A DNA stretch of 64,000 nucleotides from Metellina segmentata (GCA_947359465.1 OX375876.1:81738359-81802358), one strand, 5' to 3'. Positions 46,601 to 58,280 are shown, numbered from the stretch's first letter. Numbers and translations: made by a program. The notes: generated from the sequence alone by a model not told the origin.

Positions 46601-48428
46601 CATTGAGGTTATTAGAAATTTAAAACCCCCAACTAATGTGAAATCTTTACAAAGACTTCTGGGTTCAATTAATGTTTACCACAAATTTATAGATAAATAT
46701 GCAACAATTAGACACCCACTGAATAAATTGTTAAAAAAAGATGCATCTTGGCAATGGACTGAGAAATGCCAAGAGGCTTTTGAAATGTTGAAAAGAACTT
46801 TAATTTGTAAGCCTGTGTTGAAAACTTTTAATCCAAAACATGAATGTCATATTTTTGTTGACGCCAGTCAAACTGGTGTAGGAGCGGTTTTAAAGCAAGC
46901 AGATGTTTCTGGTGTCTTATACCCTGTAGCATTTCACTCCCGCTCATTAAAGGATTATGAAAGAAATTATGGTATAACTGAGCTGGAATGTCTCGCTATC
47001 GTGGATTCTTTAAATAAATTTCATCATTATCTTTTCGGACAAAAATTTACCATACATACGGACCATGCGGCGTTAGTTTGGCTTAAAAATGTAAAAAACT
47101 TAAAAGGAAGATTGTTCCGATGGTCCTTACAATTAAGTATGCATGAATACGATATCAAGTATACAAAGGGCAACACAAACATTGAAGCAGATATGCTCTC
47201 TAGAGATATACCAGATGAAAATGTGCAAAATGAAAATGTAAACAATATTGAAAATCAGGTATCGCATCTCTTGCAGTTAAGTGAAATTAGAGAGGCTCAA
47301 AACAATGACAATTTAACTGGAAAGTTTGTCGAAATTAATAATGTTTTATGCCTTCGTAAAAAAGGATTTACCAAAATTGTAGTCCCTTTTTCTTTAAGGC
47401 TTAAGCTACTCAAAATTGCACATGAGAAATTTGGCCATCCTGGTATTCAAAAAACAATTAATTTGCTCACCCCTGTTTACTATTGGCAAAATATAACTTC
47501 TGATATAAATAATTTCAATAAACATTGTCATACATGCCAAGTAAATAAGAAGCCCAGACAAAAAAGATTTGGCCTTTTACAATCAATGCCTCCTGTTGAC
47601 AAATCATTTGACTTGATTGCAATTGACAGTGTAGGTGGTCTCAACCACTATAATTCAACTAAAAAATACCTGACGTTAATTGTTGACCATCATACTAGGT
47701 TTATATGGGCTTTTGCTTCAAAATCCATTACAACAGAGACGTACACTAACTTTTTAAACCAAATTTTTCAAACTCAAGTACCTAAAAGTATTCTAAGTGA
47801 TAAAAATGCAGCTTTCACATCTTCTCATTTTAAAAAGTTTCTCAAGCATTATAAAGTGAAACAACTATTGACTACAGCTCATAGACCAGAAACTAATGGT
47901 AAAGTGGAGAGATTAGGCCAGACCATAATCACACGTTTAAAATGTAAAATTAATGAATCTTCTACAAACGTTCCATGGCCTAAGTTATTAAAAGAAGTAG
48001 CTCAGGAATACAACTTAACTCCACATTCAGTTACTACATTTCCACCTGCATATTTAATGTATGGCACAGTTCCATATACAAATCCCATAAAGGAAAATAT
48101 TTACCCTCCAGTTGAAGAGGCTAGGAAAATAGCAGTTGAGAAAACAAAACAATATCATGAAAGGAATAAAGTACATTATGATGCTAGGTTTGTTGATGTA
48201 CAGTTTACACCTGATGAGTCAGTTATTTATGAAGAATTCAAGTATCCAAATACTAGGAAACTATCTCCAACCTTTAGTGGTCCTTATAAAGTTATTAAAA
48301 AACTTTCTCACGTTAACTATGAAATAAATAAGAAAAATACTCACACTAAAGCACACTCAGAAATTGTACATGTTTCAAAATTGCGAAAATACCATGTACC
48401 AGAAAAATTAAAACTGAGTCATGAATAG
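43698..48428 (+). CDS. gag-pol: Gypsy-3 gag-pol polyprotein, intact
   Basis: The frame opens at 43677 with TTG, but the first ATG is 43698, giving 1576 residues. Approximate positions: gag capsid 180-350 (SHWIETFEIHAELFGL, LKELLIEEFQINYNSAEIHE); CCHC knuckle near 365 (CYSCNQIGHKSFEC); protease near 485 (LNIDTGSTVNIIPSG); a Lys/Val-rich repeated linker 605-685 (NKSVSNVKEKNEVT units); RT 740-990 with KLDMASGYWHIPI and the box NYFDDILIFS; RNase H from about 1050 (IFVDASQTGVGAVL, IHTDHAALVWL); integrase zinc domain near 1240 (HEKFGHPGIQK, CHTCQVNKK); DDE core (IAIDSVGG, LSDKNAAFTSSHF, GKVERLGQTI); and a C-terminal FSGPYKVIKKL module. No stop or shift. No env follows. Confidence 0.95.
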   Translation: MLLKDIEVISKTVKEQKSSTVKLLDKLIFQNGNSTLAEITNQIVSFLSNFEFLKNSLITEDEINDEAERSVVLSGSTNKVSNNESGTQTETDSLRMTSNIINKDSSLEQDKHTDKKDNSKNEKVNLKSKCELIDKGNLTQSEHETKSCENDREIGSKLENIDLQSRFDIGETKILVNFSDIEAVTPLFKGERHENISHWIETFEIHAELFGLSPFHRFLFAKRCLRGKALLLIRSETSINSYDKLKELLIEEFQINYNSAEIHEILQKRTMKCNESVQEYFLHIKQISAQGNIDEGAIMTYIIKGINDTEQNKAILYGCQNLVEFKNKLRIYEQISKDINKSKAPFNRVPYANSKMDKPKPEIRCYSCNQIGHKSFECCKDKNVKIKPKFYGNTKSTKTPTTHAVQDLPPDPCKFCEQIGIMNSFHSGFSCINRPSRSETASKPQPEKGQLIVSGYIVNKTYVHNKRNIKNESSSKSLNKKLMLNIDTGSTVNIIPSGIVYKLNVPIRRNKGVNVRQTKGLIQLDKTCNLNLKVGNIVKSAEFFVLDTDLPYALLGLKSCIDFRLVINCANQVVVQYGRKLITFSGSECSDLSLHIIPENPVKQSVSNVKEKNEVTNKSVSNVKEKKEVTNKSVSDLKKKNEVKKENKNKSVSDVKMKNEVKKKNKNKSVSDFKEKTEVKTKNKNVSETDSDNGCTHCQIEVEEKTKVKETVGNSEIMEILEEYEDIFAKNKYDVGTVKIEPQRVRLTSDLPVSLRAYKTSPKQQDEIDSQIKELLKANIIKESSSPYSAPVTLVYKKDENKKNRLCIDFRKLNQVIRSDAEPLPLVETLIDKLAQSTYFSKLDMASGYWHIPIHKDDTEKLAFATHNGLYEWLRLPFGWRNAPSIFQRTIRRILTKYKIKFAANYFDDILIFSDNYSNHIDHIKQIFDICRQENLKLKSSKCSFLQKQIQFLGYEISNGIVSPDNSNIEVIRNLKPPTNVKSLQRLLGSINVYHKFIDKYATIRHPLNKLLKKDASWQWTEKCQEAFEMLKRTLICKPVLKTFNPKHECHIFVDASQTGVGAVLKQADVSGVLYPVAFHSRSLKDYERNYGITELECLAIVDSLNKFHHYLFGQKFTIHTDHAALVWLKNVKNLKGRLFRWSLQLSMHEYDIKYTKGNTNIEADMLSRDIPDENVQNENVNNIENQVSHLLQLSEIREAQNNDNLTGKFVEINNVLCLRKKGFTKIVVPFSLRLKLLKIAHEKFGHPGIQKTINLLTPVYYWQNITSDINNFNKHCHTCQVNKKPRQKRFGLLQSMPPVDKSFDLIAIDSVGGLNHYNSTKKYLTLIVDHHTRFIWAFASKSITTETYTNFLNQIFQTQVPKSILSDKNAAFTSSHFKKFLKHYKVKQLLTTAHRPETNGKVERLGQTIITRLKCKINESSTNVPWPKLLKEVAQEYNLTPHSVTTFPPAYLMYGTVPYTNPIKENIYPPVEEARKIAVEKTKQYHERNKVHYDARFVDVQFTPDESVIYEEFKYPNTRKLSPTFSGPYKVIKKLSHVNYEINKKNTHTKAHSEIVHVSKLRKYHVPEKLKLSHE

Positions 48429-48898
48429 TGTAATCATTTTTGAGTCTTACTGTTGTATTGCAAGTGTTTATTTTTGAATATTGCTGTTGTATATATTATA
48501 ACAAGTGTTTATTTTGAGTATTATTTTTGTGCATTTGTGTTCATTTTTATTTGGCCCAACAGTGACAAGAAAAGACTTTTTTTTTCTTCCAAAAACTGTA
48601 TTTATGCCACAAACAGAACAACCATGGTTGTTCCTTCAAGACGTCTTATATTTACTGTGCTTCTCGTTTTTCTTGTTTACCTTGCATATGATGTTTACCT
48701 TGTATATAATATTGATACTGTATAATATGTATGGAAAGTTTGTTGTTAAAATTTTTTACATGTATGTTAGCTTTGTAAACAGAAGAGCTGGTGGATAGGT
48801 TTAATTTCTTAAATTTCCGATTTGGTAAATTAATTAGGTTTTGGTTTGTTTTGCTTAATTTGGCAGTGGGACCTTCTTTTTTTTTTTTGAAGGGGGGA
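48429..48898 (+). other. Gypsy-3 3' untranslated region with polypurine tract
   Basis: Contains overlapping hydrophobic open frames (48453-48798) without signal or glycoprotein features I would trust as env. It ends in ttgaaggggg at about 48887-48898, a polypurine tract directly before the 3' LTR. Confidence 0.6.
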
Positions 48899-49366
48899 TG
48901 TAATATAAAAATAATTTTATATTAATAATCTCTGATTTCTTAATGTTTCTGTAAAACAAGGTTTATTCTATTTTCAAAGATGATGTAATATTTCTAAAGT
49001 TCTAGTAATGCTTAATCCCTTCTGTCCCCTGTAGACTGGTTGAATTCCCTGTCAGACTTTGAACGTCCTCTGTCTAGAAGCATTGAGCCAATAAGAGTCA
49101 TTTGTCACACCCTAATACGTGACGTAATATGCCGTTATAGGGAAAAACCCTTTTATCATCTCTTCTGAAAATCCCCATTTAAATATCGTTGCACGCCTGT
49201 AATCCCTCTCTTTCTGATCAGTACCATTCAATAACTATGTAACATGACCTAGTTCCCTTCCTGCTGGGGAAACTGCCACGATGATGTTTCAATAAAGACC
49301 TTTTGTTTAACTTCGCCTGCTTTCTGAGTCCCAATTTACATCTGTTATCCAACTGTGTCCGGATGT

Positions 49367-49371
<5 letters not shown>
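48899..49371 (+). mobile_element. Gypsy-3 3' LTR
   Basis: Matches the 5' LTR. The differences I can see are t to a in cttctgaaaatcc and t to c in gccacgatg. Confidence 0.92.

Positions 49372-49411
<40 letters not shown>
49372..49411. repeat. (TA)n tract, segment 2
   Basis: Pure TA between the Gypsy-3 3' LTR and the Gypsy-4A 3' LTR. Confidence 0.95.
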
Positions 49412-49415
<4 letters not shown>

Positions 49416-49745
49416 ATGTCAACACTGGAATGGCACTGTAGCTATTACTTGATATGGTATTTTGGAATGAGTCCACGTGTTGTAAAACACAACATTTATT
49501 AAATTAATTGAAGATGGTACACATATGAGCCACAGAGGTCTCAATAGATTCGCATAAAAAAGTACGGAAGAGTGGCCACACAGGTCTCGACTCTCTCCGA
49601 TCACACAAAAAACTGAAGACCCTCCGCCGCGGGCAAGGGATCAAGCCTTTTTCCCTTAGCGTTCGTGGTGTTCCGTTTCCTGGATGAAATAGTCCCTTTC
49701 TCCTTTCGGTAGTAGGTGGGGAGACGAAAGAATTCAGTTCCTACA
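49412..49745 (-). mobile_element. Gypsy-4A 3' LTR (334 bp)
   Basis: tgtgatgtcaacactggaat to cagttcctaca in plus orientation, giving TGTAGGAAC...TCACA on the coding strand. Abuts (TA)n. Confidence 0.92.
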
Positions 49746-49926
49746 CTGGGGCATCCTGACGGTGTTCGCCCCGAACATCACTGCACTCATTTAGGCACGT
49801 ACAATGGGACCTGAAAAAAATAAAAAAAAACAAAAAAAAGTATCTATTTCACTTTTGAGAGAATTGCTGAAAATAAACATAATTTTTCTCTCCACATTAG
49901 TTTCTCTTTCCCAGAGTTCTTTAAAG

Positions 49927-52134
49927 TTAATTAGTCCATGGTTTCATGTGTTCGGCAGCAGTGGACGTGTTGATAGGTCCTTCGTGACTGCCCACTTTCC
50001 TCACCTCGTAACGGTCGTGTGGTTTCCTGTTGATAATTTCGTATGGGCCCAGATATTTTGGTCGTAATTTGAGTCCTGCTCCAAATTGGGTCCTCTGTAT
50101 CGCTACCAGGTCTCCTTCTGCATACTTTCTTGCAGGTTTCCGCTTCCGATTATACTGTTTTCGGTTTTCTTCTTGCATCCTTAGGATTTGTTCCTTAGCT
50201 TCTTCCCTAAGTCCTTCTCGGTTTCTTATGAACCATTCTTCATATTCTTGTTCCAACATTTCTCTGACCTTCAGATCTTCTTTGTTCTTCATTGATACTC
50301 CTGTTAGCAATTCAAATGGTGAGATTTTTGTAATTTTACTAGAGGTGCTGTTCAAAATTCTTTGAATTGAGTTGACATATTTAAACCACTTTTCTGGTTC
50401 GTTGATCGCTAATTTCGTCAGTACCGGTATCACAGTTTCAAATATTCGTTCGATTTGACCATTTCCTCGAGGTACTCCTGTGGTGACTTTGAAGTGTTCA
50501 ATGCTTCTTTCGTCGCAGTAACCTTCGAATTCTTTGGATGTGAATGCGGTGCCTCGATCTGAAATTATTCTTGACGGATTTCCGAAAATATGTGACTGCG
50601 ATTCTAGCTTCTCCAACGCATCACGTGTAGAAGTTGATTTTACAGGATAGAGCCAAGTAAATTTAGTGAAGGCATCTATCACAGCGAAGATGTGTTGATA
50701 GTGTTTATTTGTTGTCGCCAGAGGTCCCAGAAAATCAATATGGTATGTACTAAGCGGTACACTCCCTTTGGGTATTGGATTTAATTGACCCTCTTGCTTG
50801 CCCCTTTTCTTATTCGTCAAGATGCACTTAACGCAGTTCATTATGACGTTCTCCACTTTTTTCCTGAGTCCTGGAATGGAAAAATCTCTTTTCACCAACT
50901 CCTCGGTCTTCGCCACGGCAAAATGTCCTTTTTGATGGAATTCCTTTATAATATCTGATTGCATCCTCTCGGGGACGACAGGCAGTTCACTTCCGTTTTC
51001 ATATCGATATAATACATCGTTTTTGATCAAGTAGTCGTTCTTCTCCCCTCTCATCAATAATTCTTTAATAACTTGAATATACTCATCTTGTCGTTGGGCT
51101 GCTGCTAACTTGCACGTTATTTCTTCACCCGTTGGTTGCGGTACTATCACAGCGACATTTCGGCTCAAAGCATCTGCATGTCTCATTTGAGCACTTGGTC
51201 GATGAATTATTTCGTATTCGAATTCCTCCATGATTAACGCCCATCTCGCTATCTTAGGGGTTAAGTCCTTCTTGCTCATGGTTTGCTGGAAGGCTGAGCA
51301 ATCCGTCATTATTTTAAATTTGGTTCCGAGTAGATAATTCCGGAATTTTTTCAAAGCTTCGATCACTGCTAGAATTTCTAATTCATAGCTGCCGTATTTT
51401 TCTTGTTGTGCTGTTGTCTTCTTACTCATGTATTGAATTGGATACATCTTTCCGTCATCTGCCTGTTGCAATAGTACTGCTCCGAATCCGTGTGAGCTTG
51501 CATCACAATGAAGTTCCAGTGGCGGTCCTTGTCTGAAAATTTGTAGCACCGGCTCGCCAGTCAAGGCCTGCTTTAATTCTTGAAATGCAGTTTTCTCCTT
51601 CGACCCAAAATGGAATTCCCTATTATCACGAAGTAAATCACTGAGGGGCTTCGCTATCTTGGCATAATCTCGAACAAACTTTCGAAAATAACCGGTCAAT
51701 CCCAGAAAACTCTGTATTTGTTTGGCATTTTTGGGTTGTGGGAAGTTCCGTACGGCTGCAGTTTTTAAAGGTGAAGGCTTTATAGTTCCTTTTTCTACTA
51801 CGTAACCCAAGAATTCTATCTTTCGTTTTAGAAACTGACACTTTTTGAAGTTTAGTTCTAATCCGTACATTGACGCCGTATTTAAAACACGTTCTAATTT
51901 TTCTAAACCCTCTACCTCATTCATGGCTGGTATGATAATATCATCTACATAAATAATAACAGTTTTATCTTTTAACAAATCCTTAAAAACATGAAAAATA
52001 TATCTTTCAAATACACTTGGACTGGTTGACAATCCAAAAGGTGTCTTTAAAAACTCATACTGTCCCTCGTGGGTAACAAAAGAGGTGTACTTTGTACTCT
52101 CCTTTTCTATGTCGACGTGAAAAAAGCCGTTTTT
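49927..52134 (-). pseudogene. pol: Gypsy-4A pol: RT C-terminal side, RNase H, integrase
   Basis: Uninterrupted 701-codon frame from 52032. RT box VIIYVDDIIIPA and thumb (CQFLKRKIEFLGYVV). RNase H (LHCDASSHGFGAVLLQ, MRHADALSRNV). HHCC zinc module (HQKGHFAVAKTEEL, CVKCILTNKK). DDE core (STYHIDFLGPLA, IISDRGTAFTSKEF, GNGQIERIFE). GPY-like end (YLGPYEIINRKPHDRYEV). It lacks only the N-terminal RT, which lies in another frame because of a one-base insertion near 52130. Confidence 0.92.
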
Positions 52135-53329
52135 TCATATCTAACGTTGTGAAGACTTGCGAGTCCTCCAATTTGTCCAACACGTCTTCGATTAGAGGTA
52201 ACGGGAAACGGTCCTTAATTATTTTTTTGTTGAGCTTTCGGAAATCGACACAAAGTCTGTGATTCCCATCTTTTTTCTTACAAAGCACTATAGGGGCAGA
52301 ATATTCCGAACAGCTGTTTTTAATTATCCCTTTTTCTAACCACTCTTGGATTTGTTTTTCAACTATAAGTTGTTCAGTAATCGGCAACCGCCGAGCACGC
52401 TGACTAACTGGAACTTCGTCCGTCAGAAGAATTCTCATCTTAACATCCGTGTTTGTTACTTGCTGAGGCACATAATTTCCTACAATTTGACAGATTCTTT
52501 CTCGTAAACAGGGATTCATTATATGGGAGAGATCTGTCTCTTCGCTAGATATATCCAACGCTACGGCGCCTAAAGTGTAAACAAAAGCACCTGCTGATGA
52601 GTCATTTTCATGCGCCTTCGATACTTGAAAGTCTACGAGGGGATGTTGAGGGAAACTCACGCGCTCTTCTTCCCCGTGATTTATGACAACGCCTGAAGTT
52701 GTTGTTGCTTTGTTTTTTATTTCGCTTCCGTTTTCGCCCCTTACTTCTGACCTCCTTATTTCATTTATGTCTCTATCGGTAACGTTTAATGTTCCCCCAG
52801 AAAATGCAAACTTTACCCTTGATAATACGTTCATACCAATTATTGCTTCAAATTGCAAATTCTTAACGACATGCACATCAGAACACAAAGAAATATTATC
52901 AATAACAATTTCTGATCGGAAAAACCCTTCGGTACTTATTTTGTGTTGACTTATTCCATTTAAATATATCTTACTACCATTCAATATAGGAGATCCTATT
53001 TTATGATAACATTCCTCATTAATTAGAGTTATTTCAGATCCAGTGTCTATTACTGCATTAATATAACACTTTTCAATATAAACACTCTTTTCAATTTTCT
53101 TAGGAGTTGCTACATATATTTGATTTACAGTTTTATTCACATTTGCATTTTCACCTTTAAAATTATATGTACAAGTATTACTCTTATGCCCATAATTTCC
53201 ACATGCATAACAAACACTTAATTCTATTACTTTTATATGGATCTCTATTTGGTACATCATAATCAACCTTATTAACATACTTATTGACATTTGTACTATA
53301 ACCAACAGTTTTATAGCAATTATCAACAT
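52055..53329 (-). pseudogene. pol: Gypsy-4A protease and RT N-terminal side
   Basis: Protease AVIDTGSEITLINEECYH, then a linker, then RT start (EKQIQEWLEKGIIKNSCSEY, HRLCVDFRKLNKKI, TTLDMKK), after which the frame fails at a one-T insertion near 52130 relative to Gypsy-4B. Upstream, the CCHC knuckle is split by a four-base insertion near 53208 relative to 4B. Confidence 0.88.
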
Positions 53330-54293
53330 TTTCTACTATTCTGGTTAGCACGAAAGTTCGACGATTCACCTTTATATCGAGTTTCATCTTGCGAAACATT
53401 TTTTCTGTATTTATTTACATTCCGTATCTCCATTTTTCCTAATTGCAACCTCGCACTCTCATATTCCTCTAACTTTTTCACTATAACTTCTGCGCATTTT
53501 AATTGATGCCAGTCATCCATGAAGTGTGTTTTGATTTCAAACGGCGCTCTACGTTTTATCTGCTCGGATACCATTAGTTCCCTGAGCTCGTCAAAATTTG
53601 TTATTTTGAGTCCTCTTAACCATTCGTCAAAATAATGACTTATTTCAAACGCAAAATCTCGCCAAGTGGCTGTACTTTCCTTTTTATGATTCAGGAATTT
53701 TTGTTTGAATTATTCAGACGTAAGTTTAAATCTTTTGAGTAAGATTTTCTTTTATGTGTTCATAGTCATTAGATCTTTCCTCCGGTTCGCGAGTTATAAT
53801 CTGTGCTATCTCTAAGGGTAATAAACCTAGTAAATGCGTTACAAAAATCTTCACTTTCGATTTTGATTTTCGTCGCTTGTCTCTCGAACAGCGCTAAATA
53901 CGTACTTATATCATTGGATTCATTCGAATCAAAACTTTTAATTATCTTTGATAATTCCTTTCCTCTATCCCATGCAGTGTTCGATTCTGTCATGTGATTT
54001 TCCCTAACTGTTTGTGTCGCATTTTGCAGTTTCAGTTTTTCCAATTCAAATTCGCGTAATTCTTTTTCTTTTTCCCTCTCTAACTGCTGTTTGTCTTTCT
54101 CCAGCTGCTCTTTTTCGATTCTTTCAACTATTATTGTATCCAGAAGTGTTTTTGTGTACTCCTCATCGTAATCGAGTTGTTTCGTCACTAACTTTTTTAA
54201 TTTCGAAATTGTCGCATTTGAGGGTATTTCTATATCTAATTCCGTTGCAAGACGGTAAATATCGTCCTTTCTTGCTTTACCAAAATATGACAT
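53330..54293 (-). pseudogene. gag: Gypsy-4A gag, three or more breaks
   Basis: ATG at 54293 (MSYFGKARKDDIYRLATELD), a Glu/Lys coiled coil, and the start of capsid (STYLALFERQATKIKIESED). Relative to 4B there is an extra A near 53846, an extra T near 53746 and a CAA to TAA change near 53716. The C-terminal gag piece (LMVSEQIKRRAPFEIKTHF) is readable at 53323-53574. Confidence 0.88.
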
Positions 54294-54897
54294 CTTTATA
54301 TTAAAAATGAGCAAAATGTACTCACAGTTTGCGATGATGATGGCTCTCTAGGGTTCTAGTCCACGTTCAATTAGCATGGGGCAAATCCCGGCACCAGCCC
54401 CCCATTTTGTGATGTCAACACTGGAATGGCACTATAGCTATTACTTGATATGGTATTTTTGGAATGAGTCCACGTGTTGTAAAACACAACATTTATTAAA
54501 TTAATTGAAGATGGTACACATATGAGCCACAGAGGTCTCAATAGATTCGCATAAAAAAAGTACGGAAGAGTGGCCACACAGGTCTCGACTCTCTCCGATC
54601 ACACAAAAAAGACCCTCCGCCGCGGGCAAGGGATCAAGCCTTTTTCCCTTATACTACGTTCACACATGAAAAGTTAAACTAGTTTAAGTGCTAATCTAGC
54701 TTAAGTCGAGCATGTGTGAACGAACTGTCTTAGATTTAAACTAGCTTAGCGAAAAGAAACTCTCTTAACTTTAAACCAGTTTCCCAAACTCACTTAAGTG
54801 AGTTCTACAGTGACGCCACCTAGAGGTGTCACACGAACTTCATTCCGCGCGCTTTTGTTGACGATCTTTCATTCTGTTCGCCGTGTAATCGTTTGTG

Positions 54898-55149
54898 ATG
54901 GAGCTTAGCCCTACCCCTAGTTTAGAACTTCCAACAAAAAAAAAGAGTTAAGAGGGAATAGAAACTGGTCCACTCAAGAAGTAAAATGTTTATTATCCAT
55001 TTGGGCGGACAAGTATGCGGATCTGACAAGAATCAAAAGAAACATAGAGATTTACGAAAATATGGTGCAACAATTAAAGGAAATGGGATTTTCCAGAACC
55101 CATGCCGAAGTTCAGACGAAAATTAAAAATTTGACTTCAGAACACAGGT
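54898..55149 (+). pseudogene. Harbinger Myb/SANT-like gene, exon 1
   Basis: ATG at 54898 (MELSPTPSLELPTKKK) runs into a TAA after an A-run. Downstream, in a frame displaced by one base, the domain reads NWSTQEVKCLLSIWADKYA, IYENMVQQLKEMGFSRTHAE and VQTKIKNLTSEHR, a Myb/SANT-like DNA-binding domain of the kind encoded as the second protein of Harbinger elements. It ends at an aggtaa splice-donor-like site. The A-run length change is the visible lesion. Confidence 0.75.
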
Positions 55150-55555
55150 AATTTTACTCTTATTGGAAATTTGTTAAGGATAAAAGAATTCTTTCTCCAC
55201 ATTATGTTCTATCCATTTAGAATGAGAAAATTTAAATGTCACCAACGGCATAACTTTGTTTAATTATAACTCCTTTATTTAACCATTTATTATAATAAAT
55301 TTACAAAGTAGGTTACTTTTATCATACCAGAACATAGAAATAAATGGATTTTAGTAGGATTATTAATAGGATTTTAGGATATTAATATAATATATCATTC
55401 AATTGTCAAATAATTCATGAGCAATTGATACTGCAGCATGTCTGAAATTTTGTATGAATTCTTTATATCAGATGTATAAAAATACTTCCCAATTTTTCTT
55501 GCACAAATTAAAACTTTATCATTTGTTGATAAATGTTATTCTAATCTATCTATTA

Positions 55556-55716
55556 GGTCTGAGAAAACATTACATGGATGCACAGCAACTGGCACTAGTC
55601 CTTCGGAGTGGCTTCATTTCAGGGAAGTGCATAAAATCATTGGGAACTCCCACCACCATTCAGTCGATGTCATCATCGATAAAATAACATCGATAAACCG
55701 ATTTAAGCTAGTTTAA
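55556..55716 (+). pseudogene. Harbinger Myb/SANT-like gene, exon 2
   Basis: A frame reading GTSPSEWLHFREVHKIIG then VDVIIDKITSINRFKL matches the region that follows the Myb/SANT domain in Harbinger proteins (S-P-S-x-W-x-x-F-x-x-x-H-x-x-x-G). The ~400-bp AT-rich gap from exon 1 looks like an intron ending in a pyrimidine-rich, ag-containing tract before 55558. Confidence 0.65.
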
Positions 55717-55908
55717 AAGCTGCCGTAGTGTGAACACATAAAAATAAGATAGCTTAAGTTAAGATAGCTTAAGTTCTCTCTTAAGTTAAACTAGTTTAAC
55801 TTTTCATGTGTGAACGTAGTATTAGCGTTCGTGATGTTCCGTTTCCTGGATGAAATAGTCCCTTTCTCCTTTCGGTAGTAGGTGGGGAGACGAAAGAATT
55901 CCGTTCCT

Positions 55909-56351
<443 letters not shown>

Positions 56352-56534
56352 CTGGGGCATCCTGACGGTGTTCGCCCCGAACATCACTGCACTCATTTAG
56401 GCACGTACAATGGGACCTGAAAAAAATAAAAAAAAAAACAAAAAAAAGTATCTATTTCACTTTTGAGAGAATTGCTGAAAATAAACATCATTTTTCTCTC
56501 CACATTAGTTTCTCTTTCCCAGAGTTCTTTAAAG

Positions 56535-58280
56535 TTAATTAGTCCATGGTTTCATGTGTTCGGCAGCAGTGGACGTGTTGATAGGTCCTTCGTGACTGCC
56601 CACTTTCCTCACCTCGTAACGGTCGTGTGGTTTCCTGTTGATAATTTCGTATGGGCCCAGATATTTTGGTCGTAATTTGAGTCCTGCTCCAAATTGGGTC
56701 CTCTGTATCGCTACCAGGTCTCCTTCTGCATACTTTCTTGCAGGTTTCCGCTTCCGATTATACTGTTTTCGGTTTTCTTCTTGCATCCTTAGGATTTGTT
56801 CCTTAGCTTCTTCCCTAAGTCCTTCTCGGTTTCTTATGAACCATTCTTCATATTCTTGTTCCAACATTTCTCTGACCTTCAGATCTTCTTTGTTCTTCAT
56901 TGATACTCCTGTTAGCAATTCAAATGGTGTGATTTTTGTACTTTTACTAGAGGTGCTGTTCAAAATTCTTTGAATTGAGTTGACATATTTAAACCACTTT
57001 TCTGGTTCGTTGAACGCTAATTTCGTCAGTACCGGTATCACAGTTTCAAATATTCGTTCGATTTGACCATTTCCTCGAGGTACTCCTGTGGTGATTTTGA
57101 AGTGTTCAATGCTTCTTTCGTCGCAGTAACCTTCGAATTCTTTGGATGTGAATGCGGTGCCTCGATCTGAAATTATTCTTGACGGATTTCCGAAAATATG
57201 TGACTGCGATTCTAGCTTCTCCAACGCATCACGTGTAGAAGTTGATTTTACTGGATATAGCCAAGTAAATTTAGTGAAGGCATCTATCACAGCGAAGATG
57301 TGTTGATAGTGTTTATTTGTTGTCGCCAGAGGTCCCAGAAAATCAATATGGTATGTACTAAGCGGTACACTCCCTTTGGGTATTGGATTTAATTGACCCT
57401 CTTGCTTGCCCCTTTTCTTATTCGTCAAGATGCACTTAACGCAGTTCATTATGACGTTCTCCACTTTTTTCCTGAGTCCTGGAATGGAAAAATCTCTTTT
57501 CACTAACTCCTCGGTCTTCGCCACGGCAAAATGTCCTTTTTGATGGAATTCCTTTATAATATCTGATTGCATCCTCTCGGGGACGACAGGCAGTTCACTT
57601 CCGTTTTCATATCGATATAATACATCGTTTTTGATCAAGTAGTCGTTCTTCTCCCCTCTCATCAATAATTCTTTAATAACTTGAATATACTCATCTTGTC
57701 GTTGGGCTGCTGCTAACTTGCACGTTATTTCTTCACCCGTTGGTTGCGGTACTATCACAGCGACATTTCGGCTCAAAGCATCTGCATGTCTCATTTGAGC
57801 ACTTGGTCGATGAATTATTTCGTATTCGAATTCCTCCATGATTAACGCCCATCTCGCTATCTTAGGGGTTAAGTCCTTCTTGCTCATGGTTTGCTGGAAG
57901 GCTGAGCAATCCGTCATTATTTTAAATTTGGTTCCGAGTAGATAATTCCGGAATTTTTTCAAGGCTTCGATCACTGCTAGAATTTCTAATTCATAGCTGC
58001 CGTATTTTTCTTGTTGTGCTGTTGTCTTCTTACTCATGTATTGAATTGGATACATCTTTCCGTCATCTGCCTGTTGCAATAGTACTGCTCCGAATCCGTG
58101 TGAGCTTGCATCACAATGAAGTTCCAGTGGCGGTCCTTGTCTGAAAATTTGTAGCACCGGCTCGCCAGTCAAGGCCTGCTTTAATTCGTGAAATGCAGTT
58201 TTCTCCTTCGACCCAAAATGGAATTCCCTATTATCACGAAGTAAATCACTGAGGGGCTTCGCTATCTTGGCATAATCTCA
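56535..58280 (-). pseudogene. pol: Gypsy-4B RNase H and integrase
   Basis: In frame with the upstream pol part and separated from it only by the TGA at 58278-58280. RNase H from HCDASSHGFGAVLLQ, integrase zinc module (HQKGHFAVAKTEEL) and DDE core (HIDFLGPLA, IISDRGTAFTSKEF, GNGQIERIFE), ending at HMKPWTN. Nearly identical to the Gypsy-4A protein over its whole length. Confidence 0.92.

Larger units (their letters stand above)
42388..49371 (+). mobile_element. Gypsy-3: full-length, apparently intact Ty3/Gypsy element
   Basis: LTRs at 42388-42861 and 48899-49371 with about two visible differences, an uninterrupted gag-pol frame, and a polypurine tract. Flanked on both sides by (TA)n. Canonical gag-PR-RT-RH-INT order. 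The youngest-looking plus-strand element in the window. Confidence 0.95.
54652..55821 (+). mobile_element. PIF/Harbinger-type element (1170 bp)
   Basis: Terminal inverted repeats tactacgttcacacatgaaa and tttcatgtgtgaacgtagta, extending inward with repeated ttaaactagtttaa and cttaagttaa motifs. Flanked by the 3-bp duplication TTA (54649-54651 and 55822-55824), the PIF/Harbinger preference. The uninterrupted site (cccttagcgttcg) is present in the other Gypsy-4 LTRs. It encodes only a Myb/SANT-like protein. No DDE transposase. Confidence 0.92.

Noticed and set aside
48453..48798. Possible envelope gene of Gypsy-3
   Set aside because: Short overlapping hydrophobic frames in AT-rich DNA, no signal peptide, cleavage site or cysteine pattern; best read as 3' untranslated region.
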